Below, piece after piece: positions 11,683 to 20,367 of a DNA stretch of 64,000 nucleotides. Each line of letters begins with the position of its first letter. Position 1 is the first letter of the stretch. Origin of the DNA: Thermodesulfovibrio yellowstonii DSM 11347. Lineage in GTDB: Bacteria; Nitrospirota; Thermodesulfovibrionia; Thermodesulfovibrionales; Thermodesulfovibrionaceae. The notes beneath the pieces were generated by a model. The model was given only the letters and a program-made list of their open reading frames with translations. It was not told the DNA's origin and searched no databases. The stretch lies in the NCBI RefSeq assembly GCF_000020985.1, contig NC_011296.1, forward strand, positions 248,001 through 312,000, written 5' to 3'. The translations under genes and the position numbers were made by a program.

Positions 11683-12049
11683 GCAGATAAAAATAATCAT
11701 TGATGGAAAAGAATTAAAAGCAGAGCTTTTTGACACAGAATGTAGCCGAAAAATTGCTGATGTTTTGCCAATTGAAAGCGAAATAAACGAATGGGGTGAT
11801 GAGTTCTATTTTTCAATTGGGATAAAGATGTCTCTTGACAGTACAGCAACAAGAAAAGTAAAAGCAGGAGATATTGGCTACTGGCCGCCCGGTGAAGCTT
11901 TGGCAATATTTTTTGGGAAAACACCTTTAAGCACAGGACAGGATCCTGTGCCTGCCAGTGAAGTAAATATTGTTGGCAGACTCATTGATAGTCCTTCAAT
12001 ATTTAAAAGCCTAAAAGGAGCAAAAAAAATTAGAATTGAAAAAGAATAA
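11675..12049 (+). CDS. Cyclophilin-like fold protein (TM1367-type)
   Basis: 124 residues in one beta-rich domain. The segment [20 protein letters not shown] is typical of the small cyclophilin-like family represented by Thermotoga TM1367. Members keep the barrel fold but lack the classic PPIase active-site arginine and have no established activity. The start overlaps clpX by eight bases, so it is probably co-translated. The position next to ClpX suggests a link to protein quality control, which is inference. Confidence 0.72.
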   Translation: MPEQIKIIIDGKELKAELFDTECSRKIADVLPIESEINEWGDEFYFSIGIKMSLDSTATRKVKAGDIGYWPPGEALAIFFGKTPLSTGQDPVPASEVNIVGRLIDSPSIFKSLKGAKKIRIEKE

Positions 12050-12656
12050 TTACAGGCTTTCTTTCCCTGAAGATGAAAAACGTCATAGCTGGCTACCAAT
12101 GCTTTTAAAAGCTTATGCAATAATGGATGAAGGAGTTAAAAAGGATATTGAAAAATATGAAAAGTCAGGGAAAAAACTTGCCTGCAGACGCGGATGTAGT
12201 TGTTGCTGTAAAACTCATCGTGATATTCCTGTTTATCCAATTGAGATTGTGGGAATTTACTGGTATGTTATTGAAAAAACTAAGGAGCCTATCAGAACAA
12301 AAATTAAAAGTTCTCTTATATTGCACAAAAAAGATGAACCCTGCCCATTTTTAATTGATAATGTATGTTCAATCTATCCCATGAGGCCTCTTGCATGTAG
12401 ACAATTTAATGTATTCGGTAAGCCTTGTGCGGAAGGAGAAGATGCTTTTTATACAAGACCTCATGATGTTTTAAACCCTACAGAGCACTATCTTGCCAGA
12501 GCCCTTTATGAAACTGTTCCTTTTTACAATATTTATGATGAGGATGAAAAAATTGAGTTTATAAACTCAGGTAAGCTCAACTCTCTTGTGAGAATTCTTC
12601 AGAGATATCCATGGATTGAACTTGCAAGAAGAATTTCTTCCTTAAATATTTATTGA
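12036..12656 (+). CDS. YkgJ family cysteine-cluster protein
   Basis: Putative zinc- or iron-binding protein of the YkgJ (UPF0153) family. The cluster begins CRRGCSCCCKTH and continues with CPFLIDNVCSIYPMRPLACRQFNVFG, giving the expected C-rich pattern over residues 50-130. The chosen start is a TTG that overlaps the previous gene. It lacks a strong ribosome-binding site, so an internal ATG at 12099 or 12123 could be the true start. It probably ends the tig-clpP-clpX transcript. Function unknown. Confidence 0.78.
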   Translation: MKKNNYRLSFPEDEKRHSWLPMLLKAYAIMDEGVKKDIEKYEKSGKKLACRRGCSCCCKTHRDIPVYPIEIVGIYWYVIEKTKEPIRTKIKSSLILHKKDEPCPFLIDNVCSIYPMRPLACRQFNVFGKPCAEGEDAFYTRPHDVLNPTEHYLARALYETVPFYNIYDEDEKIEFINSGKLNSLVRILQRYPWIELARRISSLNIY

Positions 12657-12672
12657 AATTTTAATTCTCTAT

Positions 12673-12690
12673 ATGTCATATTTATGACAT
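12673..12690. promoter_or_regulatory. Perfect 18-bp palindrome over the start codon of the next regulator
   Basis: Arms ATGTCATA (12673-12680) and TATGACAT (12683-12690) are perfect inverted repeats with a two-base centre, and the last two bases belong to the ATG of the sigma-54 activator. It looks like an operator that would block both transcription and translation initiation. Confidence 0.45.
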
Positions 12691-13678
12691 GAAGGATGAA
12701 ATTTTGATTATCGGGCAATCTATTCAAATTCAGAGAATTCTGACATTCATAGATAAACTTTCAAAAACTGATACTACTGCTTTAATAATGGGTGAAAGCG
12801 GAACAGGCAAAGAACTTGTGGCAAAAATGATTCATCAAAAAAGTTCAAGAGCAGAAAAACCTTTTATTCCTGTAAACTGTGCTGCCATACCTTCTGAACT
12901 TCTTGAATCTGAACTCTTTGGACATGAAAAAGGAGCATTCACAGGAGCACAGAATTGTCGTTATGGCAGATTTGAGCTTGCAAATGAAGGCACAATTTTT
13001 CTTGATGAGATAGGTGATATGCCCCTTCATCTTCAGGTAAAAATATTAAGGGTCATTCAGGAAAAAACATTTGAAAGAATAGGAGGAACACGTCCTATTC
13101 AAGTTAATGTTAGAATTATTGCAGCAACAAATAAAGATTTAGAAAATGAAGTAAAAGAAGGAAGATTCAGAGAGGACCTTTTCTGGAGGCTGAATGTTGT
13201 TCCTGTGGTAATCCCTCCATTAAGGGAAAGAAAGGAAGACATCCCGCTTTTATGTGAATATTTTATCAATAAATTTTCGCATAAATTTGGATATTCATTA
13301 CAGATTAAGCCTGAAGTTATGCAAATATTTTTAAACTACACATGGCCAGGTAATGTTAGAGAACTTGAAAACTTAATTGAAAGACTTTATGTTTTGAATG
13401 AAGGTGGTAATATTAATATTAAAGACATTCCCGAACGAATAAGATTTGGAGAAAATTCATTTCAAAAGGAGCTTATTCCAGATGATTTAAATCCTTTTAG
13501 TTCAGGAATAGACCTCAATGAGGTTTTAAAGGAGTATGAGAAAAAACTAATTTTACATGCATTGAATTTGCATGGATGGATTAAAAGCAGAGCAGCAAAG
13601 TATTTAAATATAAACAGAACAACGCTTATTGAAAAAATGAAAAGACTTAATATTAAAGACAATGAAAATGAGGATTAA
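12689..13678 (+). CDS. Sigma-54-dependent transcriptional activator without receiver domain
   Basis: Bacterial enhancer-binding protein of 329 residues. The AAA+ domain starts almost at residue 1: Walker A GESGTGKE near 35, the sigma-54 contact loop GAFTGA near 92, Walker B IFLDEIGDM, and the R-finger region LRERKEDIPLL. The C-terminus is a Fis-type helix-turn-helix (SRAAKYLNINRTTLIEKMKRL). No N-terminal sensory domain is present, so it should be constitutively competent or controlled by partners, as in PspF or FleQ-like regulators. No ribosome-binding site precedes the ATG, and a palindrome overlaps it. It leads a block of flagellar-type regulators. Confidence 0.88.
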   Translation: MKDEILIIGQSIQIQRILTFIDKLSKTDTTALIMGESGTGKELVAKMIHQKSSRAEKPFIPVNCAAIPSELLESELFGHEKGAFTGAQNCRYGRFELANEGTIFLDEIGDMPLHLQVKILRVIQEKTFERIGGTRPIQVNVRIIAATNKDLENEVKEGRFREDLFWRLNVVPVVIPPLRERKEDIPLLCEYFINKFSHKFGYSLQIKPEVMQIFLNYTWPGNVRELENLIERLYVLNEGGNINIKDIPERIRFGENSFQKELIPDDLNPFSSGIDLNEVLKEYEKKLILHALNLHGWIKSRAAKYLNINRTTLIEKMKRLNIKDNENED

Positions 13679-15257
13679 CAAGTTTATTCTTATTGCTTCA
13701 ATTTTGATATTCAGCATTGCCTATGCAGAAGACACTCTTAAAAAAGGAGAGGATTTTTTAAAAATAGAAGATTATATTAATGCAAGAGAATTTTTTAAAA
13801 GATACACTGAAGACCCGAAACTTGCAGATAAAGCACTTTTAGGACTTGCTAAGGCAGAATATTTTCTTGGGAATTACTATGAAGCAACTATTCCTCTTAA
13901 AAGACTTCTAAGAGATTTTAAAAACTCTTCTGCCATCAATGAAGCTAATCTTTATATGGGCTTAAGTTATTTAAAAGCTGGCAGATTCAGGGAAGCAGAA
14001 GACTACTTAAAAAAAGTAGAATCGCCATTTGATAAAAAGGCAATGATTGGATATGGCTGGCTTGCACTTCATAAAGGTGATTTAAAATCAGTAGAGGCAG
14101 TTTTACATAAGCTTGACAAAAAAGATTTTAATGAACCAGATACTGCTTTGTTACGGATAAAGTATCTTGCAATGACAGGTAAGGCTGAAGAGGCTTTAAA
14201 GGAGTTTAATAAAAATTTAAAACTAAGAAAAACCCTGTATGATATTGATAAAGCTGATATTTTAATCAGAGCTAATAAATTTGCAGATGCAGAAACTCTC
14301 TTAAAAAAATTTATAGAAAGATCAAAAAAACTGTCTGATACTATCAAGGCAAAAAAAATGCTTTTTGAAATGTATCTTGCGCAAAATAAAACCAGTGAAG
14401 CTTTGAAAGTTGGAAAAGAGATATACTTTTACATTCCTACAGATGATGTAAGACTAAAGCTTTACTCTATTTATATGAACAGCAAGAGCTATGATGAAGC
14501 ATTGAGAATGCTTTTTGTATTGAGAGATAAAGAACTTAAAAATAAAAAAATTGAAGAGTTTATAAAAGCTGTCATGCATGAAAATCCTGAAAAGGCAACA
14601 GCTTATATTGTTAAAATATATCCATTTTTACCCTCAGACTCATTACTACTGCTTCAGTCAGCTCAATTTCTTATTTCTCATGGAAAATACAATGAAGCTA
14701 AAAATCTATTGAGAAAAATACAAACAGGTCCGAGAAAGGCTGAAGCGGTGCTGCCCTATTCCAAAATTTTGATAAATGAGGGAAAATACAATGAAGCTAA
14801 AAAACTTTTGGAACCTCTTAAAGATAAAAATGATATGGCAAAGGCTCTATATGCTCAAATTCTTGATAAAGAAGGAGATAAACTAACAGCACTTTCTTAT
14901 TTAAGAAAGATATCAAAATCAATCAAAGACCCTGATATTTTAACATCAATAGGCAATCTTGAGTATTCTAATGGAGACAGAAAAAAAGCTATTCATTACT
15001 GGATTGAAGCATCAAAGTCTGGAAATGCGGAAGCAACACTTAAAGCTGCTGACTATTTTTATCTTTTAAAAAAAACAAAAGAGGCTATTCAATATTATAA
15101 AAGAGCTATAGATATCGGAATAAAAGACAATGACTCTCTGATGTGGGCATATTATCAGTATGGAAAGCTTGCAAATGATAAAACATATCTTGAAAAGGTT
15201 GCCAATTCAAAAGGAGAACTGGCTGAAGCAGCAAAAGCACTTCTTGAGAAATTATGA
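13662..15257 (+). CDS. TPR-repeat exported protein
   Basis: 531 residues with a signal peptide (residues 1-22, ending SIAYAED). A long series of tetratricopeptide-like helical pairs follows, for example ALLGLAKAEYFLGNYYEA, and a repeated KYNEAKNLL/KYNEAKKLL pair near 345 and 375. It should sit in the periplasm or on the outer face of the membrane as a scaffold. The start overlaps the preceding regulator by 17 bases and the end overlaps the kinase by four, so it is embedded in a sigma-54 regulatory operon. The specific role is unknown; a sensory or motility-assembly partner is plausible. Confidence 0.75.
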   Translation: MKMRINKFILIASILIFSIAYAEDTLKKGEDFLKIEDYINAREFFKRYTEDPKLADKALLGLAKAEYFLGNYYEATIPLKRLLRDFKNSSAINEANLYMGLSYLKAGRFREAEDYLKKVESPFDKKAMIGYGWLALHKGDLKSVEAVLHKLDKKDFNEPDTALLRIKYLAMTGKAEEALKEFNKNLKLRKTLYDIDKADILIRANKFADAETLLKKFIERSKKLSDTIKAKKMLFEMYLAQNKTSEALKVGKEIYFYIPTDDVRLKLYSIYMNSKSYDEALRMLFVLRDKELKNKKIEEFIKAVMHENPEKATAYIVKIYPFLPSDSLLLLQSAQFLISHGKYNEAKNLLRKIQTGPRKAEAVLPYSKILINEGKYNEAKKLLEPLKDKNDMAKALYAQILDKEGDKLTALSYLRKISKSIKDPDILTSIGNLEYSNGDRKKAIHYWIEASKSGNAEATLKAADYFYLLKKTKEAIQYYKRAIDIGIKDNDSLMWAYYQYGKLANDKTYLEKVANSKGELAEAAKALLEKL

Positions 15258-16345
15258 AACATGAAGAACTATTAAGCGAAGCAATATTAAAGATTAATAC
15301 AGCCTCAGAAGCTTTAATTAAATATTATAGAGTTCTTGAGGATAGAATCAGCCGTCTTACAGAAGAAGTTGACCAGAAAAAAAGGCTTCTAAGCAGTATA
15401 ATTGACAGTATTGATATAGCTGTTGTATTTTTTGACAGAGATGGTGTCATTAAATTAATCAATCGTGCAGGTGAAAATCTTTTTAATGTAAAGGCTGAAG
15501 ATATTATAGGTCAAAAAAAATTACCCATAAAAATTAAAGATGATCTTATTTATCCAGCAAACTCAACAAAACCATTTTATTCAATAGTTTCTCAATCAGA
15601 TGTTCTTGATTCAGAAGGAGACAAAATTGGATATGTTTTTTTGTGTAAAGATATTACAAGAATAAAAGAACTTGAAGCAGAAAATGAAAGAAATCGGAGA
15701 CTTACAGCAATGGGCTCTCTTGTAATGAAAATAGCTCATGAGATAAGAAATCCTCTTGGAAGTATTGAACTTTTTGCGAATATGATATCAGAAGACCTTA
15801 AAGAAAGCATTCACGGAGATTATGCAAGAAGAATCTCAAGTTCTGTAAGAATGTTGCGAAATACTCTTGAAAACATGCTCAGTTTTACAAGAGGGATAAA
15901 TCCAAAGAAGACCTCTGTATGTATTAATGAACTAATTGAAGAAATAATAAAAGAGTTTCAGGAATTATTCAGCAGAGTAGGAATAGAAGTCTGTAACAAA
16001 ATAAAAGATAGATTCGTGATATATCTTGATTCTTCCCTCATAAGACAGGCACTTATTAATCTTATTGTTAATGCTTATCAAGCCATGCCTGATGGAGGAA
16101 CTATTACTATTGATGCATACAAGGATGGAGAGTTTGTAAAACTTATAATCAAAGACACAGGTCAAGGGATTGACAGTGAAATAGTTGAAAAAATCTTTGA
16201 CCCTTTTTTCTCTACAAAAGATAGAGGCACAGGACTTGGTTTAAGTATCACAAATAGTATAATTTCTGCTCATGGTGGAAGAATTGAAGTAAAAAGTAAA
16301 ATTAGCAAAGGCACAGAATTTGCAATTTATCTACCAGTAAGATGA
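15254..16345 (+). CDS. PAS-domain sensor histidine kinase (FlrB/AtoS-like)
   Basis: Soluble kinase of 363 residues with no membrane segment. The N-terminal coiled coil is followed by a PAS domain at about 45-130 (DSIDIAVVFFDRDGVIKLINRAGE). The H-box is KIAHEIRNPLGSIELFANM near residue 160, and the ATPase has N-box NLIVNAYQA, G1 DTGQGI and G2 GTGLGLSI. It overlaps both neighbours by four bases and is immediately followed by an NtrC-type regulator. Together they form a cytoplasmic two-component system likely to control the flagellar operon downstream. Confidence 0.88.
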   Translation: MKHEELLSEAILKINTASEALIKYYRVLEDRISRLTEEVDQKKRLLSSIIDSIDIAVVFFDRDGVIKLINRAGENLFNVKAEDIIGQKKLPIKIKDDLIYPANSTKPFYSIVSQSDVLDSEGDKIGYVFLCKDITRIKELEAENERNRRLTAMGSLVMKIAHEIRNPLGSIELFANMISEDLKESIHGDYARRISSSVRMLRNTLENMLSFTRGINPKKTSVCINELIEEIIKEFQELFSRVGIEVCNKIKDRFVIYLDSSLIRQALINLIVNAYQAMPDGGTITIDAYKDGEFVKLIIKDTGQGIDSEIVEKIFDPFFSTKDRGTGLGLSITNSIISAHGGRIEVKSKISKGTEFAIYLPVR

Positions 16346-17616
16346 AATCTGTATTGATAATAGATGATGAACCAGACATGGGTTTTGCTCTTAAGGAGGG
16401 TATGTCAAGGCTTGGATTTGATGCCCATTATTACAGGGACCCTTCGCAATTGCTTTCTAACATCAATTTCAGCGATTTTTCCCTTATTATTACAGATGTA
16501 AAAATGCCGAAAATGGACGGCTTACAACTTCTTGAAGAAATAAGAAAGAGAGGTATTTTTACGCCTGTAATTGTCATAACAGGCTATGGAAATGTAGAGG
16601 ATGCTGTAAGAGCAATGAAACTTGGTGCTGTTGATTACATTATGAAACCATTTTCAATGGAAACTTTAAAATCTCTTGTTTCAAGGTTAATTCCAGAGCA
16701 GGATGAAATTGTTGCAGAATCAAGGGAGATGCGAAGAATTCTTGAAATTGTCAAAGAAATAGCAAGAACAGATATTACGGTGTTGCTTACTGGAGAAAGC
16801 GGTGTTGGTAAAGAAGTTATTGCAAGATATATTCATAAACATAGCCCAAGGTCAAATCAGCCCTTTGTTGCTATAAATTGTGCAGCTATTACAGAAACAC
16901 TCCTTGAAGCCGAACTTTTTGGACATGAAAAAGGAGCATTCACAGGAGCAACTGAAAGAAAACCTGGTAAGTTTGAGCTTGCCAACAAAGGAACAATTCT
17001 CCTTGATGAGATAAGTGAGATGGCTTACAGACTTCAGGCAAAGCTTTTAAGAGTAATTCAGGAAAAAGAAATTGATAGAGTTGGAGGCACAAAGCCTATT
17101 CCAATAGATGTTAGAATAATTGCAACAACCAATAAAGACCTTGCAGAGGAAGTCAAAAAAGGCAATTTCAGAGAAGACCTTTTTTATAGAATAAATGTTT
17201 TTCCAATAAGAATTCCACCACTTAGAGAAAGAAGTGATGATATAATTCCTCTTGCTGAGTTTTTTCTTAAAAGACTTTCTAATAAGATGTCAAAAAATTT
17301 TACAATTACAGAGGATATGAAAAAATTTTTATTGAAAAAATCATGGCAGGGAAATGTGAGAGAACTTGAGAATTTTATTTACAGGTCTGCTGTTTTAAGT
17401 CAAGATGGAATACTGAGACTCCATGAAGATGAAATAAATCTATTTGAAGAAGAAAAACCTGTCAAAGCTGGCAAATTGAAAGATGCTGAAAGAGAATTGA
17501 TTGTAGATGCTTTAAAAAAAACAGAGGGAAATCGCACAAAGGCTGCAAAAATTCTTGGAATTAGTGTGAGAACATTGAGAAACAAAATAAATGAGTATGG
17601 ACTTAAAGATGTATAG
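16342..17616 (+). CDS. NtrC-family response regulator (FlrC-like)
   Basis: 424 residues. The receiver domain (1-120) has acidic DDEPD near the start and phosphoacceptor aspartate in IITDVKMPKMDG. The sigma-54 AAA+ domain has GESGVGKE, GAFTGA and ILLDEISEM. A Fis-type helix-turn-helix lies at the C-terminus (NRTKAAKILGISVRTLRNKI). It is paired with the kinase just upstream. Six bases after its stop begins a -24/-12 promoter, so the target is probably the flagellar operon that follows. Confidence 0.9.
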   Translation: MKSVLIIDDEPDMGFALKEGMSRLGFDAHYYRDPSQLLSNINFSDFSLIITDVKMPKMDGLQLLEEIRKRGIFTPVIVITGYGNVEDAVRAMKLGAVDYIMKPFSMETLKSLVSRLIPEQDEIVAESREMRRILEIVKEIARTDITVLLTGESGVGKEVIARYIHKHSPRSNQPFVAINCAAITETLLEAELFGHEKGAFTGATERKPGKFELANKGTILLDEISEMAYRLQAKLLRVIQEKEIDRVGGTKPIPIDVRIIATTNKDLAEEVKKGNFREDLFYRINVFPIRIPPLRERSDDIIPLAEFFLKRLSNKMSKNFTITEDMKKFLLKKSWQGNVRELENFIYRSAVLSQDGILRLHEDEINLFEEEKPVKAGKLKDAERELIVDALKKTEGNRTKAAKILGISVRTLRNKINEYGLKDV

Positions 17617-17621
17617 TTTAC

Positions 17622-17635
17622 GGCATAAAAATTGC
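17622..17635 (+). promoter_or_regulatory. Sigma-54 (-24/-12) promoter of the flagellar operon
   Basis: GG at 17622-17623 and GC at 17634-17635 are separated by exactly ten bases within CGGCATAAAAATTGCAT, matching the GG-N10-GC core and the TTGCAT -12 element. It directly follows the NtrC-type regulator and leads to flgB about 120 bases away. Confidence 0.62.
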
Positions 17636-17668
17636 ATCTATTTTTTAGAGGTTGTTCAATTACTAACG

Positions 17669-17740
17669 GTCATTCCGACGGGATTGTCTGAGGGGTCTCC
17701 TTCTCTAAAAAGAGGGATTCCTCACTTCATTCGGAATGAC
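17669..17740. repeat. Palindromic dispersed repeat (GTCATTCCGA type)
   Basis: A 72-bp unit ends in perfect 10-bp inverted repeats, GTCATTCCGA (17669-17678) and TCGGAATGAC (17731-17740). Inside is a small TCTCT/AGAGG hairpin. It lies in the flgB leader between the sigma-54 promoter and the gene, so it would be transcribed as a large hairpin. Confidence 0.6.
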
Positions 17741-17755
17741 AGGTGGAGGTAAAAT

Positions 17756-18091
17756 ATGGATAAATCAATAAAAATTCTTGAAAAAGTAATGGATATTTGT
17801 ACCTATAGGCAAAAAATTCTTGCTTCAAATATAGCAAATGCAGACACTCCTAACTACAAAGCAAAGGATATAAATTTTCAGGAAGAATTAAAAAAAGCAG
17901 CAGAAAGCCATAATGCAGAGTATAAAGTTATTGAAGCACCGACAACAATGCCAAACAGAGACGGAAATACTGTTAACATAGAAGTGGAAATGACAAAACT
18001 TGCAGAAACTATGCTTATGTATAATGGTGCAACACAACTATTTTCAACGAGAATTCGTATGTTAAAAGATGCAATAAAAGGAGGTAGATAG
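17756..18091 (+). CDS. flgB: Flagellar basal-body rod protein FlgB
   Basis: Proximal rod component exported by the flagellar type III system. 111 residues. It has the rod-protein N-terminal pattern RQKILASNIANADTPNYKAKDINF and a C-terminal amphipathic helix. A GGAGG site precedes the ATG. It is the first gene of a long basal-body operon, and its stop overlaps flgC by one base. Confidence 0.93.
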   Translation: MDKSIKILEKVMDICTYRQKILASNIANADTPNYKAKDINFQEELKKAAESHNAEYKVIEAPTTMPNRDGNTVNIEVEMTKLAETMLMYNGATQLFSTRIRMLKDAIKGGR

Positions 18092-18498
18092 TGAAGGACA
18101 TATTTTTGCCTCTCAAAGTATCAGCAACAGGACTTGAAGCACAGAAAATAAGGCTTAATGTAATTGCATCAAATCTTGCTAATATAAATTCAACAAAAAC
18201 CCCAGAGGGCGGTCCTTACAGAAGAAAGGATGTTCTTTTTACAACATATATGTATGACCAGATTTCTCAAGGTGTAGATGTGCAGAGAATTGTTGAAGAC
18301 CAGCGACCTTTCAGAATTGTCTATGAACCATCACATCCTGATGCAGATAAAAATGGATATGTAAAATATCCGAATGTAAATCCAATGGAAGAGATGATTA
18401 ATCTTATCTCTGCCTCACGTGCTTATGAAGCAAATCTTACGATGATAAACTCTTATAAGGATATGTTTATGAGAACACTGGATTTATTAAAAGTTTAG
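18091..18498 (+). CDS. flgC: Flagellar basal-body rod protein FlgC
   Basis: Rod protein of 135 residues, starting at GTG. The N-terminal KVSATGLEAQKIRLNVIASNLANINSTKT pattern and the terminal EEMINLISASRAYEANLTMINSYKDM helix are diagnostic for FlgC. It is translationally coupled to flgB and followed 13 bases later by fliE, the usual order. Confidence 0.94.
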   Translation: MKDIFLPLKVSATGLEAQKIRLNVIASNLANINSTKTPEGGPYRRKDVLFTTYMYDQISQGVDVQRIVEDQRPFRIVYEPSHPDADKNGYVKYPNVNPMEEMINLISASRAYEANLTMINSYKDMFMRTLDLLKV

Positions 18499-18511
18499 GA
18501 GGTTTTAAAAA

Positions 18512-18805
18512 ATGACAGAGATAAAAAACATAAGTGAACTTTTGGGGAAAAGCTTACAGGACCTGAAAGAACTTCAGGGAACACAGAAGGAGTCCTTTGA
18601 GCAGGCTTTAAAAGACGCTATAAAAGAGGCTTCTCAGGTTGAACAAGAGGCTCAAAATGCAATTGAGGCATTCTCAAAAGGAGAACTGAGTATTCATCAG
18701 GTTGTGCTGGCTATGGAAAAGGCTGATATGACACTTCAAACACTCATTCAGGTTAGAAACAAAGTATTAACAGCTTATGAGGAAATCTCACGTATGCAGG
18801 TTTAA
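18512..18805 (+). CDS. fliE: Flagellar hook-basal body protein FliE
   Basis: 97 residues. FliE links the MS ring to the rod. The C-terminal half (SIHQVVLAMEKADMTLQTLIQVRNKVLTAYEEI) is the conserved FliE helix pair. It lies between flgC and fliF, six bases before fliF. Confidence 0.93.
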   Translation: MTEIKNISELLGKSLQDLKELQGTQKESFEQALKDAIKEASQVEQEAQNAIEAFSKGELSIHQVVLAMEKADMTLQTLIQVRNKVLTAYEEISRMQV

Positions 18806-18811
18806 TAAAAA

Positions 18812-20329
18812 ATGGCAATTACAGATAGAGTTAAAACAGTATTAGAAAACATCAAAAACATGCCCTTAAACAGAAAATTAGCTCTTGCAGGGCTTACTCT
18901 TATTGTTTTTGCTATAATTTTAACTTTATTCCTATGGTTGCCCAAACAGGATTATCAGGTTTTATACAGTAATCTTTCTGCTGAAGATGCTGGGAATGTT
19001 ATAAATAAGCTTAAAGAGAAAAAAGTTCCCTATCAAGTAAAAGACAATGCAATATATGTTCCTTCTCAGAAAGTTCATGAGCTGAGACTTGAGCTTGCTT
19101 CACAGGGAATTCCATCAGGAGGCGGAGTTGGTTTTGAGATATTTGATAAAACTCAAATAGGGCTTACTGAGTTTTCTCAGCGTGTAAATTATATAAGAGC
19201 TCTACAGGGTGAACTTCAAAGGACAATAAAACAGCTTCAGGAAGTTGATCAAGTGAGAGTTCATATAGCCATTCCAGAAAAATCAATTTTTACAGAAAAA
19301 GAAGATCATCCAACAGCATCTGTGGTTTTAAAGCTTAAGCCAGGCAGAGCTCTTTCAAAAGAACAGGTGTCAAGCATAGTTCATCTTGTCTCAAGCAGTG
19401 TTGAAGGTCTTTCTCCCCAATATGTAACAGTAGTTGACCAATATGGGAATCTTCTTTCTGCACCAAAAGACTCAACTCAACTTGCAGAGGCTACGCATAT
19501 TGAATATAAAAGAAATATTGAAAAAACATATGAGAAAAACATTCAGAGCATGCTTGAAAATATAGTAGGCAAGGGGAAAGCAATAGTCAGAGTTTCTGCA
19601 GATATAGATTTTTCAAAGGTTGAAAAAGTTGAAGAAAAGTATGATCCTGATACAATTGCGATAAGAAATGAACAGCGTACACAGGAAAAGACAATGTCAC
19701 CTCAGCAAGGAGGAATCCCCGGGGTGCTATCAAATCAGCCGGGACAACCTCAGACAGGCGCTACCCAGCAGAACATACAGTCTCAAAAACAACAGGAAAG
19801 TATAAATTATGAAGTAAGTAAAAGTATAAGCAAAATTTTGCAGTCCACAGGTCAAATAAAAAAGATATCTGTTGCTGTTCTGATAGATGGAATTTATAAG
19901 GAAGAAAAGGGTAAAAAAGTTTATGTTCCAAGAAGTGATGAAGAAATTAAAAAATATCAAGAGCTTGTTCAGGCATCAATAGGATATAATAAAGAAAGAG
20001 GAGATTATGTGATAGTTGAGAGCATTCCATTTGAGATTGTGCCCGAAGAAAAACCAGGTATTGATTATTGGGGGATAGCAACAACAATTCTTAAATATCT
20101 GATACCTCTTGTTATTATTGCGCTTATAATTCTTTTTGTTGTCAAACCCATTATTGAACTCCTTAAAAAACCTGTGGAAGAAAAAATTAAGAAAAAAGAG
20201 ATTGTTATATCAGAAGAAGCTGTGCCTCCTGTAATGAAAGAAAGAGACATCAGAGAAGAGATAAGACACATAGCAAGAACCAATCCTAAGAAAGTTATTG
20301 CAATACTGAGAGAGTGGATAACTGAATAA
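18812..20329 (+). CDS. fliF: Flagellar M-ring protein FliF
   Basis: Forms the MS ring in the inner membrane. 505 residues. The first membrane helix is at about 24-45 and the second at about 425-448. The periplasmic ring-building motifs YQVLYSNLSAEDAGNV and GVGFEIFDKTQIGLTEFSQRVNY lie between them, and the C-terminal cytoplasmic tail that binds FliG ends NPKKVIAILREWI. A Gln/Pro-rich linker occupies about 285-325. The start follows fliE by six bases. Confidence 0.96.
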   Translation: MAITDRVKTVLENIKNMPLNRKLALAGLTLIVFAIILTLFLWLPKQDYQVLYSNLSAEDAGNVINKLKEKKVPYQVKDNAIYVPSQKVHELRLELASQGIPSGGGVGFEIFDKTQIGLTEFSQRVNYIRALQGELQRTIKQLQEVDQVRVHIAIPEKSIFTEKEDHPTASVVLKLKPGRALSKEQVSSIVHLVSSSVEGLSPQYVTVVDQYGNLLSAPKDSTQLAEATHIEYKRNIEKTYEKNIQSMLENIVGKGKAIVRVSADIDFSKVEKVEEKYDPDTIAIRNEQRTQEKTMSPQQGGIPGVLSNQPGQPQTGATQQNIQSQKQQESINYEVSKSISKILQSTGQIKKISVAVLIDGIYKEEKGKKVYVPRSDEEIKKYQELVQASIGYNKERGDYVIVESIPFEIVPEEKPGIDYWGIATTILKYLIPLVIIALIILFVVKPIIELLKKPVEEKIKKKEIVISEEAVPPVMKERDIREEIRHIARTNPKKVIAILREWITE

Positions 20330-20367
20330 TGCAAAGCAAATTCCCGAAAAGATAGTGGAGATTACAG

